Part shown: piece after piece, positions 35,609-45,350 of the stretch
How the letters are laid out: every line of letters begins with the position of its first letter
Position numbering within the stretch: the stretch's first letter is position 1
Source of the DNA: Sphingomonas sp. RIT328
GTDB taxonomy: Bacteria > Pseudomonadota > Alphaproteobacteria > Sphingomonadales > Sphingomonadaceae
NCBI RefSeq assembly: GCF_000632225.1
Contig: NZ_JFYV01000010.1
Coordinates: forward strand, 1 to 64,000
Length of the DNA stretch: 64,000 nt
Direction: 5' to 3'
The notes under the pieces: generated by a model
Seen by the model: the letters and a program-made list of their open reading frames with translations, nothing else
Told to the model about the DNA's origin: nothing
Databases searched by the model: none
Made by a program: the position numbers and the translations under genes

Positions 35609-37623
35609 GCGGCGGCTCCGGTACGGGGACAGGGATGTGGCAGCAGCCGCGCCAGCCGGTCGGCGAGCGGTGCGGCGAGCGTCGCGGCATAATGCGCGGT
35701 GATATGATGATCGTCGCGCCAGACGACCAGATTACCGATCACCGTACGGCACTGGCCGCGCGGGCAGATCCAATCGTCGAGATCGAGCATCGGCACACCG
35801 CTCGCCTGAGCTGCGGTGCGCAGCATGTCACTGCGCCGGGCGACACGCGGCAACAGCACCGGCTGTGCGGGGCGATCGAGCGCGGCGATCGGATCGACGG
35901 AAAGGTGCGGCGTATCGCGCAGCACGATAACGCGCGAACCGAGTGCGGCAAGCCGCACGAGCATCGGTCGGATCGCCGCCAGCCGCGCATCGTCGTCGGC
36001 CAATTGCCCGACCTCGCCGTCGAGGTAGAGCGCATAGACGATCACCGCCGGCGGGTGCGCGGCAAGCGTCGCGAGCACGTTGCGCGCCCAAACGGCGCAG
36101 GAGGCGGCATCGGCATGGACCATCCGCGTTGCGACCAGCGGGCAGGAGGATTTGGTCAGCGGCACGATCCGCCAGCCGCGCCGCTGCCCGGCCCGATCGA
36201 AGGCGGGCAGCCATTGCGCGGCATGGGAGTCGCCGACCACCGCGATCGTCGTCGCAGACCGCAGCACGCCGGCCGGACAGGCGCGGATCGCACTCGCTCC
36301 GAACGGCAGGCTGCAGCCGTCGGCATACACGCTGGGGATGTCGAGCGGCACAAGATGCGCGGCGGGAAAGACGGGCGCGGCCGGCACCGGCGCGCCGGTC
36401 AGCGCCGCGGCACCGGGGTAGACGCGTGGGTCGAGCTGCGCCCGCTCGAAGCGATGGCGATCCCAGGCGACATAGCCGAGCAGCGCACCGGCAAGCAGCA
36501 GCGGCACGGCGATGGCGATGGCGACCGGCACGAAGCTGCGCACCCCCGCCCGCCCGCGGCCATGCAGACGGAAGCGATCCTCGACCAGCCGCTTGGTCAA
36601 TTCGGCGAGCAGCAGCACGACGATCAGGATGCCGACCATGTCGAACAGCCCGAGCTGCCCGTCGCTTCGATACCGGACCGCGACGATGATCGGCCAATGC
36701 CATAGATAGATCGCATAGGATCGGTCGCCGATCCAGCGCATCGCCGGATTGTCGAGCAGCCGGTTGCGCCCCCGGTCCGCCTGCGCGGCGAGGATGACCA
36801 GCGCCGCACCGAATGTCGGCACCAGCGCGGCATAACCGGGGAACACCGTCGTCGCCGAATAGCCGATCGCCGCGCCGGTCAGCAGCACCAGCCCTGCCCC
36901 CTGCACCGCGACCGCATGGCGTCCGCGCGCGACCCGGTTCGACCAGCCGGGTAGACAGGCGACAAGCCCCCCCATCGCCAGCTCCCAGACACGCAGCTGC
37001 GGATGAAAATAGCTGCCGGGCGCATGACCCGCCGTGATCGAAAGGCCGAGCGAGCCGAGCAGCGCCACCACAATCGTGCCGGTGACGAGGCGGCGCACCG
37101 GCCACGCGATCGCGCGCCGCAGCTGCGCCGCGCCGAGCAGGATCACCGGCCAGACGAGATAGAATTGCTCCTCGACCGACAGCGACCAATAATGCTGCAC
37201 CGGGCTCGCGACCCGGTCGAAGGCGAGATAATCGACCGCATGATGCGCGAGGAACAGATTCTCGACGTAGAGCGCGGCTGCGGCAACCTCGCGCGCGATA
37301 TGCGGCCATTGGTCCTGCGGGAATGCGGCGATCCCGACGAGCATCGCCGCCAGCACCAGCGCCGCGGCGGGCAGCAGCCGGCGAAAGCGACGCGCGTAGA
37401 AGCCGATCAGATCGATCCCGCCGGTGCGCTCAAGATCGCCGACCAGCGCGGTGGTAATGAAATAACCCGACAGCACGAAAAAGGCATCGACGCCGACATA
37501 GCCGCCGCTCAGCCACGCCGGATCGAGATGGAAGACGAGCACCAGCAGCACTGCGACCGCGCGCAGCCCCTGCAACTCAGGCTTGAACCCCTCCCTGACC
37601 ATCGCGTCCAATCCCGACGGCAT
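35599..37623 (-). CDS. Acyltransferase 3 with C-terminal SGNH domain (OafA-like)
   Basis: A roughly 674-residue OafA-type O-acetyltransferase. The N-terminal membrane domain begins ELQGLRAVAVLLVLVFHLDP and has YVGVDAFFVLSGYFI and YWSLSVEEQFYLVWPV. The C-terminal soluble SGNH part has the nucleophile block VVGDSHAAQWLPAF near residue 468 and the D-x-x-H block WRDDHHITAHYA near the end. The membrane domain passes acetyl groups to the periplasm and the SGNH domain places them on glycan. The start is uncertain: ATG at 37623 was taken, and ATG at 37602 is equally close to the domain; the still longer frame to 37710 has no support. Confidence 0.87.
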   Translation of the reverse strand: MPSGLDAMVREGFKPELQGLRAVAVLLVLVFHLDPAWLSGGYVGVDAFFVLSGYFITTALVGDLERTGGIDLIGFYARRFRRLLPAAALVLAAMLVGIAAFPQDQWPHIAREVAAAALYVENLFLAHHAVDYLAFDRVASPVQHYWSLSVEEQFYLVWPVILLGAAQLRRAIAWPVRRLVTGTIVVALLGSLGLSITAGHAPGSYFHPQLRVWELAMGGLVACLPGWSNRVARGRHAVAVQGAGLVLLTGAAIGYSATTVFPGYAALVPTFGAALVILAAQADRGRNRLLDNPAMRWIGDRSYAIYLWHWPIIVAVRYRSDGQLGLFDMVGILIVVLLLAELTKRLVEDRFRLHGRGRAGVRSFVPVAIAIAVPLLLAGALLGYVAWDRHRFERAQLDPRVYPGAAALTGAPVPAAPVFPAAHLVPLDIPSVYADGCSLPFGASAIRACPAGVLRSATTIAVVGDSHAAQWLPAFDRAGQRRGWRIVPLTKSSCPLVATRMVHADAASCAVWARNVLATLAAHPPAVIVYALYLDGEVGQLADDDARLAAIRPMLVRLAALGSRVIVLRDTPHLSVDPIAALDRPAQPVLLPRVARRSDMLRTAAQASGVPMLDLDDWICPRGQCRTVIGNLVVWRDDHHITAHYAATLAAPLADRLARLLPHPCPRTGAAACP

Positions 37624-37926
37624 GATACCGTAGTGTCTGTTCTCTGCACCCGTCGCAGTATCGACTTGGCGATGATGACGGCGCACCGTCGTCGCCGTAA
37701 ATACGGACATTGCGCGACGTTGGTAAAAGACCGATTGATGAAGATCAATTCAGCAGACTGACGGCATGATGCCAGTTTTGGACACTGTTAGGTTAGCAGT
37801 CAGCGTTAACGCAAACCATGTCTGACGCCGGCGGGGGGAACGCTTCGCCACCATAGCGAAATACGCGCGAAACGAGGGTGACATCTCTCCGCCGGCGAAC
37901 CGCGCGAAAGACTCCGCCCCGCGCGC
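37624..37926. other. Gap between acyltransferase and parA genes
   Basis: About 300 bases without a gene, with slightly lower GC in its middle. It should hold the promoter of the acyltransferase pair. I see no convincing promoter boxes, terminator with T-tract or repeat of the GTCGAC family in it. Confidence 0.4.
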
Positions 37927-38844
37927 TCAGTCGCCGATCGGGCTCTCGCCGTGCTTCCTCAGCACGTCGTTGAACGCCTCGGCCATCAGCGCCTGCAGAC
38001 TGCGGCCCTGGCGGCGGGCGAGCGTGTGCATCGCGAACGACATCTCGGGGCTGAAGAAGCCAGCGATCTGCTTGCGGCCCTGGCGGCTCGCCGGCCCCTG
38101 CCCTACGCCCGCGGCGGGAACGGGGGCGGCGACCGGCGCGGGAGGGGCGACGGGCGGGGTCGGCGCGCCGACGGTGCGCAGATTGGCGAAACTCGGCTTG
38201 CGGCTCATGCTCTTCGCCTCGGGCAGGCCGAGCTGGCGACAGGTCCAGGCGTAGAGCTGGCGGATGTCGTCGGCGGCCTTGCCGTCGGGTTCATATTCCA
38301 TCACCGTCCGGCCTTCGCCGCTGGCGTGGCGATAGGCGGCGCGATCGGGGATCTGCACCGGACAGGGCGGCGTGCCGAAGCCGTCGACCAGCTCGCCCGC
38401 CTCCTGATAGACGCGCGGCGCATTGGGCGAGCCGGCGGTGAACACGACATAGGCGGGGTTGCGCAGCAGCTGGACGAGCTTCGCGGGGGGCTGGATCGCC
38501 GACAGGTCGAACGCGCTCGGCCGGCACGGGATCAGCACCAGATCGGCGACCTCGACCGCGGCGCGCGCCGCGCTGTCGGCATGCGGCGGCGTGTCGATGA
38601 CGATCATCTCGGCGCCCTGCTCGGTCGCGGCGGCGACCTTGGCGGCAAGCCGCGGCGGCGGGCTGTCGATCACCTCGGGTGGCGCGTCGCCGCGCCAGGC
38701 CGCCCATTGGCTCGCGGTCGCCTGCGGATCGGTGTCGACGATCAGCGCGACGCGGCCGGCATCCTGCGCCGCGGCGGCTAGGTGGAGCGCGAGCGTCGTC
38801 TTACCCGCGCCGCCCTTCTGACTGATGATCGCGATGGTCGCCAT
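37927..38844 (-). CDS. parA: ParA partition ATPase fused to ribbon-helix-helix domain
   Basis: The product has 305 residues. Residues 1-212 are a small ParA/ParF-type ATPase: deviant Walker A KGGAGKTTL at 10-18, VDTDPQATASQW at 36-47, and VIDTPPHAD at 82-90. A proline/alanine linker (about 225-255) leads to a ribbon-helix-helix-like module at 258-300 (KQIAGFFSPEMSFAMHTLARR). In related plasmids this DNA-binding part is often a separate small gene. Here M213 starts a segment (MSRKPSFANL) with GAGG nine to twelve bases upstream, so a free ribbon-helix-helix product from an internal start is possible. It would segregate the replicon. GGAGGAGG precedes the main ATG. Confidence 0.85.
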   Translation of the reverse strand: MATIAIISQKGGAGKTTLALHLAAAAQDAGRVALIVDTDPQATASQWAAWRGDAPPEVIDSPPPRLAAKVAAATEQGAEMIVIDTPPHADSAARAAVEVADLVLIPCRPSAFDLSAIQPPAKLVQLLRNPAYVVFTAGSPNAPRVYQEAGELVDGFGTPPCPVQIPDRAAYRHASGEGRTVMEYEPDGKAADDIRQLYAWTCRQLGLPEAKSMSRKPSFANLRTVGAPTPPVAPPAPVAAPVPAAGVGQGPASRQGRKQIAGFFSPEMSFAMHTLARRQGRSLQALMAEAFNDVLRKHGESPIGD

Positions 38845-38851
38845 AGCCTCC

Positions 38852-38913
38852 TCCTACATGTCTACATGCCGACGTGGCAAGTCCTCGACATATAGACGTG
38901 TCGGTGCGTCGGA
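38852..38913. promoter_or_regulatory. Repeat-rich parA leader, candidate operator/centromere
   Basis: Directly upstream of the parA ribosome site lie tandem units that read, on the coding strand, ATGTAGAC then ATGTAGGA, plus CGTCGGCATG, GACACGTCTATATGTCGAG and similar. They are variants of the ACRTGTMGAC pattern found in the dispersed repeats of the window. Ribbon-helix-helix partition proteins commonly bind short repeats in front of parA for autoregulation and partition. Confidence 0.45.
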
Positions 38914-39088
38914 TGGCGAGCGAGTCGCAATCAGCGCGCCCCGTCATCACACCGTTCGCATCGGGCGTCATCGTTCCCCGCCCTATCCGCTTGCTCCTTC
39001 TAGGGAGCATGTGCCGGCGAAGCCGGCACTCCTGTCGGTGCCATCAGGTGTACGGTTCTTGTGTTTCCCCTGTTCGGCTTTGTCGCCG

Positions 39089-39913
39089 TCAGGCGCAGGC
39101 GTTGGCCGGCAAGGCCAACTCGTTTGTTGCCTTATGAATAGAATCCATGGGCGGTTCAGACCGGTTTTGAGACTCGCAGGCTCGATCGATCGCGGCACCC
39201 AGTGCGGCAAGGACCTTGCCGAGCGCGCCATCGACGGTCGCACGCGCCCGGTCGCGCGACGAAAGCCCTGCAAGCATCACCGCCTGCGCATCGGCCTGCG
39301 CCTGATGGTGGTCGAGCTGGTCGACCGGTGCCGGCGCCGGTCGCATCCAGCGCGGCAGATAGCCGAGCACCGTTGCGGGAAGCAGCGCGCGATAAGCGTT
39401 GGAGGTCTGCCGATAGCGCGGCCCCTCCCCCGCCCCCTCGACCCGGACGAAGCGGCGCTGGCGGACGAGGAAGCCCGCCGCCTCGAGCAGCACGAGCGCG
39501 CGCGCTACGGTGGCGCGGCCGAGCGCAGTAGCCTCGGCGAGCCAGTCGTAGCTCGGGAAGACGCGGCCGCGGTGGAGCCGCGCCAGCGTGCACAGTTCCT
39601 CGAAGACGCGCACCGCCGCACCGGTCAGCGCCGCGATCGGCCGTTCGCGTGCGCTGAGCGTCCGCGTACCGGCGCGCGCCTCGCGGCGCAGCCGGCGACC
39701 GGCATCGAGTGCGCGGCGGCAGGCGCGCAGCCAGCGGTCGGGCTCGCCGGGGGCGGGCGCGGCGAAGAAGACGTCTTCGAACGTCCCCGCTTCGATACTG
39801 TCGCGGCGCACCGGCGCACCGGTGCGATGGGGCACGCGGCGTGTGGCACGCGCGTCTCCCCGTACGCGCGCGCAGAATTGCGCGCTCGCTTCCCCGAAGG
39901 TCAACGCCGTCAT
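39089..39913 (-). CDS. Winged-helix replication/regulatory protein
   Basis: The product has 274 residues from the ATG at 39913, with a G-rich site just upstream; the longer frame runs into the iteron region. A winged-helix-like segment spans about residues 120-175 (LCTLARLHRGRVFPSYDWLAEATALGRATVARALVLLE then LVRQRRFVRV). Proteins like this are often annotated as plasmid replication or helix-turn-helix proteins in alphaproteobacterial plasmids. It lies between the iterons and parA, on the same strand as repA, consistent with a replication accessory or regulator role. No enzyme motif is seen. Confidence 0.65.
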   Translation of the reverse strand: MTALTFGEASAQFCARVRGDARATRRVPHRTGAPVRRDSIEAGTFEDVFFAAPAPGEPDRWLRACRRALDAGRRLRREARAGTRTLSARERPIAALTGAAVRVFEELCTLARLHRGRVFPSYDWLAEATALGRATVARALVLLEAAGFLVRQRRFVRVEGAGEGPRYRQTSNAYRALLPATVLGYLPRWMRPAPAPVDQLDHHQAQADAQAVMLAGLSSRDRARATVDGALGKVLAALGAAIDRACESQNRSEPPMDSIHKATNELALPANACA

Positions 39914-40190
39914 CTTCCATCCCCTTACGGGCCGGGACCGAGGACAAAAAAATCCGTGGCGCGAAACGCGCATCCTTGAACCGGATCGGGTTCGGCAGTA
40001 TCCTTGTGACCTGACTACCAAGGGAATTGGCTTAGCGTTTGGCGACGCTGGTCATCGGATACTGGGATGCCCGGCCTCGTGCCGGGCTTTCCTTTATGGG
40101 GTCACGGCCATTCCACTCAACAAACTGCACGGCCGACGCTGGCCGCGCCCCTTTGTTGCAGCATTAATCCAACACTGGAAGCGGCTACGA

Positions 40191-40334
40191 TTCGTGCTTT
40201 CGAGTATTTAACCCGAAAAAAGTTCGTGCTTTCGAGTAGAAATGCGCCGGCGATTCGTGCTTTCGAGTAACAATGCCGCGGCTAAGTTCGTGCTTTTGAG
40301 TAGAAATTCCGCAACCCATTCGTGCTTTCGAGTA
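40191..40334 (+). repeat. Iteron array, candidate origin of replication
   Basis: Five direct copies of a 16-base unit TTCGTGCTTTCGAGTA lie at 40191, 40223, 40254, 40287 and 40319; the fourth has one change (TTTTGAG). Spacing is 31-33 bases, close to three helical turns, so all copies face the same side of DNA. The array lies just past the 3' end of repA and includes a short AT-rich piece at 40205-40222. This is the layout of iterons bound by a plasmid initiator. A clear DnaA box was not found. Confidence 0.88.
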
Positions 40335-40356
40335 ACAATTCGGCGGCGTGGACGAA

Positions 40357-41361
40357 TCAGCCGGCCGCGGCCGGCGAATCGGTTGCGGCAAGTTCGGCAT
40401 CGGGTGATTCGCCCGACTCGGCCGATTCCAGGATGGCCCGAGTCGTGCTCAGCACCGCCTGGCCGGGCTGCGGGCGCGGGGTGATCACCACCCGGCTCTG
40501 CGGCGCGCGGCGGCCCCGGCGCGGCGCGCCCTCCTCCGCCGCTGCGCCCGCGTCGCCCTCGACCAGTTCGAGGTGATAATCGGGGATGCCGTCGGTCGCG
40601 ACGATCTGCTTGAGCGCCGCCTTGAAGTTCGACAGCGGGTTCTGATAGCCGATCTGCAGGCGGAAGGTGGCGAGGTCGAGATCGAGCTCCTCCTCGCACG
40701 TCGAGCGCGCCACTTCGTAGATGCGCCGCTCGATCGGCCCCAGCTGAAAATAGGCGGCGGCATAGTCGAGCACGTGACGATCGAGCAGGATCGCCCGGAA
40801 CAGCCAGTCGCATAGCCGCACCTTGACCGCTTTCAGCCGCCGTTCGCCGCTTTTGGTGCGCGAATAGTGGAGCTTTGCTTCGGACAGCCAGGAGAAAAAG
40901 CCCTCCTCCCCTTCCCCGCCGGCTTCGATATTGGTCTTGATCTGCGTACCCTGCAGCCGCTCGAGCGCCTCGGACAGCCGGTTGTACGACCGCGCGCTGT
41001 GATTGGAGCCGGTCACCGAGAACAGGTCGTGCGCGGTGAAGATGAAATCCTGCTCGACATGCTCGCCCGCCTCGAGCTTCGCCGCCATCAGGCTGGCGAT
41101 GTAGAGGACGATCTCCTTGTCGTAGATCGTCGCGACGCCGCTCGCTGATGGACGCACCTCGATCGAAACGGTGGCATGGTCGTAGGTCAGCGGTTTCATC
41201 CACGCATTCTTGCTGAGCGCGAAGAACGGGAAGGCCATCAGCGAACGTTCGCCGCGAATCTCGCCGTGCAGCGGGCTGTCGAGCGTGAACAGGTCGCGGT
41301 GCGGCACGGCGGCGGAGCCGGACGCGGGGCGGGCGGGCGTGGTGGAACGGGCCATGGGCAT
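40357..41361 (-). CDS. repA: Replication initiator protein RepA
   Basis: A 334-residue plasmid initiator of the RPA (replication initiator protein A) family common in alphaproteobacteria. Typical blocks are FPFFALSKNAWMKPLTYDH near residue 44, IYDKEIVLYIASLMAAK, FTAHDLFSVTGSNHSARSYNRLSEALERLQGTQI and WLFRAILLDRHVLDYAAAYFQLGPIERRIYEVAR, which form the winged-helix DNA-binding units. The C-terminal 70 residues are low-complexity and acidic. It is flanked by iterons on both sides; one sits only five bases before its start codon, suggesting that RepA represses its own translation or transcription. Confidence 0.92.
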   Translation of the reverse strand: MPMARSTTPARPASGSAAVPHRDLFTLDSPLHGEIRGERSLMAFPFFALSKNAWMKPLTYDHATVSIEVRPSASGVATIYDKEIVLYIASLMAAKLEAGEHVEQDFIFTAHDLFSVTGSNHSARSYNRLSEALERLQGTQIKTNIEAGGEGEEGFFSWLSEAKLHYSRTKSGERRLKAVKVRLCDWLFRAILLDRHVLDYAAAYFQLGPIERRIYEVARSTCEEELDLDLATFRLQIGYQNPLSNFKAALKQIVATDGIPDYHLELVEGDAGAAAEEGAPRRGRRAPQSRVVITPRPQPGQAVLSTTRAILESAESGESPDAELAATDSPAAAG

Positions 41362-41458
41362 TTCCTACTCGAAAGCACGAACTTTTGGCACCCCGCACTG
41401 GAATCCTTAGGAAAAAGGCGTCCCGGCCTGTGTCCATTCGTGCTTTCGAGTAGGAAAT
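41360..41458. repeat. Inverted iteron pair over the repA start
   Basis: A perfect 22-base inverted repeat pairs 41360-41381 with 41437-41458, separated by 55 bases. Each arm contains one 16-base iteron of the same sequence as the origin array, in opposite orientation. The inner arm overlaps the repA start codon region. The arrangement is that of a RepA autoregulatory operator, with the repA promoter probably inside the spacer. Confidence 0.8.
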
Positions 41459-41516
41459 AGCACCCCCCCCTTGCCTGCCGCGCCTGCTCCCGGCCCGCTG
41501 CACGGCGGGCGCTTGC

Positions 41517-41613
41517 GACATGTCGACAGTTCAACATGTCGCCACCGGTCGCCCCTATCGAGCGCGACGTGTCGTCACGTCGACATGTCGTCACCTCGAC
41601 CCAGACGCGATGC
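41517..41613. repeat. Cluster of GTCGAC/ACATGTCG repeats
   Basis: About 95 bases contain at least seven units such as GCGACATGTCGAC, AACATGTCGCC, GCGACGTGTCGTC and ACGTCGACATGTCGTC, roughly phased at 10-12 bases. It lies between the repA operator and the glycine riboswitch. It is the densest member of the dispersed repeat family and is near the replication and partition genes. Confidence 0.65.
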
Positions 41614-41654
41614 CGGCTTGACCCGGCGCCCCGACCCGGCGGATAGCGGCGCGG

Positions 41655-41806
41655 TCGATACGGGAGAGACCGGGCCTGCCCCGGCGCCGAAGGAGCAACC
41701 GCCCCGGAAACTCTCAGGCCAAAGGACCGTAGCGACGCCAAACATCTGGAGAGAGGCGCAGCCGCGTCCGCCGACGGGATAACGATCTCAGGCGCAAGGG
41801 ACAGAT
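41655..41806 (+). promoter_or_regulatory. Tandem glycine riboswitch
   Basis: Two consecutive gcvT-type aptamers are recognisable. The first runs from CGGGAGAGACC (41661) through GCGCCGAAGGAGCAACC and ends with AAACTCTCAGGCCAAAGGACCG (about 41708-41729). The second runs from CTGGAGAGAGGC (about 41747) through CGCCGACGGGATAACGATC to CTCAGGCGCAAGGGACAG (to about 41804). The purine-rich GGAGAG, CGAAGG/CGACGG and CTCAGGC-AAGGAC elements are the conserved core of each aptamer. It would switch on serine deaminase expression when glycine is high, probably at the ribosome site, since the gene starts about 35 bases later. Confidence 0.93.
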
Positions 41807-41840
41807 GGGGCAGGCCGGCTATGCCGGCGGAGGAATGCCC

Positions 41841-43247
<1,407 letters not shown>

Positions 43248-43253
<6 letters not shown>

Positions 43254-43284
43254 CGTGTTGGGGTGTCGACAGGTCGATCATCTG
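43248..43284. repeat. Dispersed GTCGAC repeat after sdaA
   Basis: The repeat overlaps the sdaA stop. It reads TTGACGTGTTGGGGTGTCGA and continues with CAGGTCGATCATCTGAC. It aligns well with the copies at 43472 and 43891, giving a common unit of about 37 bases. Confidence 0.6.
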
Positions 43285-43471
43285 ACCTGACGATTGGGAC
43301 CTTGTTGCGCGTGCCGTCCCGCGCTGGTGATCGTGGCTGCCGGTTCTGGTCGCGCAGAGGCGGAGAGAGCGCAGAACGTCTGTGGGGGAGGGGACTGCCC
43401 CACGAGACGGTGAGAGCTGACGCTTGAGCCGTGAGAGACCAGCCGCCCGATCGGGCCTTCGTAGCGCGAAC

Positions 43472-43507
43472 TGTCGACGTGTCGTAGTGTCGACAAATTG
43501 ATCATCT
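43472..43507. repeat. Dispersed GTCGAC repeat, copy 2
   Basis: TGTCGAC (43472-43478) and GTCGACA (43489-43495) form a perfect seven-base inverted pair, followed by TTGATCATCT, matching the copy at 43248. It lies in the gene-free stretch. Confidence 0.6.
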
Positions 43508-43542
43508 CATGTGCTGCCCCGTGGAGGAACAGCGCGGTGCCC

Positions 43543-43851
43543 TGAGCGGCCGGATCGCGGCGAACGCGGCTTGAGGGTCACGCGAAGACGCGAAGACGCG
43601 AAGACGCGAAGGGCCTGCGCGCCAGCGCGTTCCTCCTTCCCAGCCGCCGCTGTAGGGCAGGGCGTTCCCGCCCGCGCGTCCCTCTCCGCGCCTCCGCGTG
43701 AGCTTCCTCCTCTTCGCGTCTTTGCGTGATCCATTATCCAGCTGTCCGCGCAGCGGCCGGGCTTTGATTCACGCGGAGGCGCGGAGGAGTTGCATTGGGG
43801 AAGCGGCTCATGTCCCCGCGATCCGGACAGCTGCGCCGCATAGCGATCCCA
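43543..43851. repeat. Direct repeat of about 310 bp, left copy
   Basis: A gene-free block that recurs at 43962-44279 with high but imperfect identity. It opens with GAGCGGCCGG, carries four tandem copies of an ACGCGAAG unit near 43580, a CGCCTCCGCGTGAG stretch, the inverse CTTCGCGTCTTTGCGTGATC near 43711, a second ACGCGGAGGCGCGGAGG tract near 43770, and ends CCGCATAGCGATCCC. The arms in opposite orientation could fold into a large hairpin. No open reading frame with domain support is present. Confidence 0.75.
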
Positions 43852-43890
43852 CGAGAGCCTCCTTTGGCATCCGATATTCCATTGCCGATC

Positions 43891-43930
43891 TGTCGAGGTG
43901 TTGTGGTGTCGACACGTCGATGACTCGACG
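43891..43930. repeat. Dispersed GTCGAC repeat, copy 3
   Basis: It reads TGTCGAGGTGTTGTGGTGTC and continues GACACGTCGATGACTCGACG, with a six-base inverted pair CGTCGA/TCGACG at the end. It lies between the two 310-bp direct repeats. Confidence 0.6.
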
Positions 43931-43961
43931 CGATGCATTGGTCGGGAGCGACGCGGCATTC

Positions 43962-44279
43962 CGAGCGGCCGGGTCGTGGGTGACGCCGCTTGAGGATCAC
44001 GCGGAGACGCGACGACGCGAAGGGGCTGCGCGCCAGTGCATCGCTCCTTCACAGCCGCCGCTGGAGGACAGGGCGCTCCCTCTAGCGCGTCCCTCTCCGC
44101 GCCTGCGCGCCTCCGCGTGCCCCCCCTTCTCTTCGCGTCTTCGCGTCTTCGCGTGATCCATTATCCAGCCGTCCGCGCAGCGGCCGGGCTTTGGTACACG
44201 CGGAGGCGCGGAGGGGTTGCATTGGGGGAAGCGGCCCATGTCCACGCGATCCGGACAGCTGCGCCGCATGGCGATCCCG
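43962..44279. repeat. Direct repeat of about 310 bp, right copy
   Basis: Second copy of the block at 43543. It has the same order of elements: GAGCGGCCGG, CTTGAGGATCACGCGGAGAC, ACAGCCGCCGCTGGAGG, CTTCGCGTCTTCGCGTCTTC, ATCCATTATCCAGCCGTCCG, ACGCGGAGGCGCGGAGG and CCGCATGGCGATCCC. Differences are scattered substitutions and small length changes, so the duplication is not very recent. Confidence 0.75.
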
Positions 44280-44405
44280 CGACGGCGGAGCACAAGAAGG
44301 CCGAACTATCCTCCCGCGGGCCTCTCTGCGTCCTCTGCGGCTCTGCGCGAGCCTCCATTCTCCGCTGATCCCTAGGCTATCGTCGCACATCCACCACCTC
44401 GATGG

Positions 44406-44485
44406 TTCGACATGACGACGTGTCGACACCGTGGGGCGACGGCGTGAGCTATCGACATCCCGACTGGTCGACAGGTCGACACGGC
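44406..44485. repeat. Dispersed GTCGAC repeat cluster, copy 4
   Basis: Two sub-clusters: TTCGACATGACGACGTGTCG followed by ACACC at the left, and ATCGACATCC plus GACTGGTCGACAGGTCGACA at the right. They lie just upstream of the nucleotidyltransferase pseudogene. The preceding 44310-44365 also carries a run of CTCTGCG units related to the CGCGGAG elements of the direct repeats. Confidence 0.55.
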
Positions 44486-44542
44486 GATGCCCTCCCGCAG
44501 CGCCGGCGTTGCCGCTATGATAGCAGGGCAGGTGGACGCATC

Positions 44543-45350
44543 ATGTGGCAAGAGCGGTTCATCGCCGCCATCACGCGCGCGGTGCAGGATGTACCGCATC
44601 TCGACGCGCTGTGGCTCGGCGGCAGCTTCGGGCGGGGCGGGGCGAGGCGGATGCGTATAGCGACGTCGACCTCATCGCCGTCGTCGCGCCGGAGCATCAG
44701 GCCGGTTTCGCGCAACACTGGCGCGTGCAGGTCGACGCCCTGGTGCCATTCGTCCTCTGGTATCAGGCGCGCAGCGGTGGCGCGGTGCACAATGCGATCG
44801 GGCAGGGGTGGGAGCGGATCGACCTGCTGCTCACCGACCAGGCCGGCGCGCTCCGGCAGACCCAGGACGGCACGCGCTGCCTGATCGACCACGCCGGCCT
44901 CTACGATCGCCTCGCCGCGCATCGCGACTGGCCGGGGCCAGATCGCGCGCGCGTCGCCTTCCTCATCGACGAATTCCTGCGCGTGCTGGGGCTGCTGCCC
45001 GTCGTGCTCGGCCGGCGGGAGTATCTCGCCGCCCGCGCCGGTCTCGAGATGCAGCGCATGGCGCTGTTCCAGCTCCTCTCCAAGGCGGTTGAGCGCGCCG
45101 ACACGGCGGCATGCTCGCCTGGAGGCGCCGGTTGCCGCCCGATCAGCTCGCGCTGCTCGAACGGCTTCCGCAGGCCGATCTGAGCGAGGCGTCGCTGATC
45201 GCGGCCTATCGCGCCGTCGCATCCGCCTTCCTGCCGCATGCGCGGGCGCTCGCCGCACGCTGGGACATCGCTTGGCCGACCGCCTTCGAGGCGGCGACCA
45301 GAGCGCATCTGCGACGATCTCTGGGTATTGAGGTGGAGGTGCAGAGCTGA
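44543..45350 (+). pseudogene. Nucleotidyltransferase-domain protein, two frameshifts
   Basis: Three consecutive reading frames encode one protein of about 267 residues. The first starts at the ATG at 44543 (MWQERFIAAITRAVQDVPHL) and reaches the nucleotidyltransferase motif GGSFGRG. A five-base tandem duplication (GGGGC at 44634-44638 and again at 44639-44643) shifts the frame; the continuation EADAYSDVDLIAVVAPEHQ supplies the D-x-D of the MNT/Kan-nucleotidyltransferase fold. Near 45105-45111 the loss of one base moves translation to MLAWRRRLPPDQLALLERL, ending at 45350. With both repaired, one unbroken protein results. It is therefore a recent pseudogene or a sequencing error. An ORF on the opposite strand here is a shadow. 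Confidence 0.82.

Noticed and set aside
38993..39029. Two small hairpins (38993-39008 and 39011-39029) as terminators of the winged-helix gene
   Set aside because: Stems are perfect but short (5 and 8 bp) and no T-tract follows in the direction of transcription; too weak to annotate.
40191..40334. Regularly spaced 16-base repeats as a CRISPR array
   Set aside because: Repeats are too short, spacers are about 16 bases, no cas genes are near, and the array lies next to repA: these are iterons.
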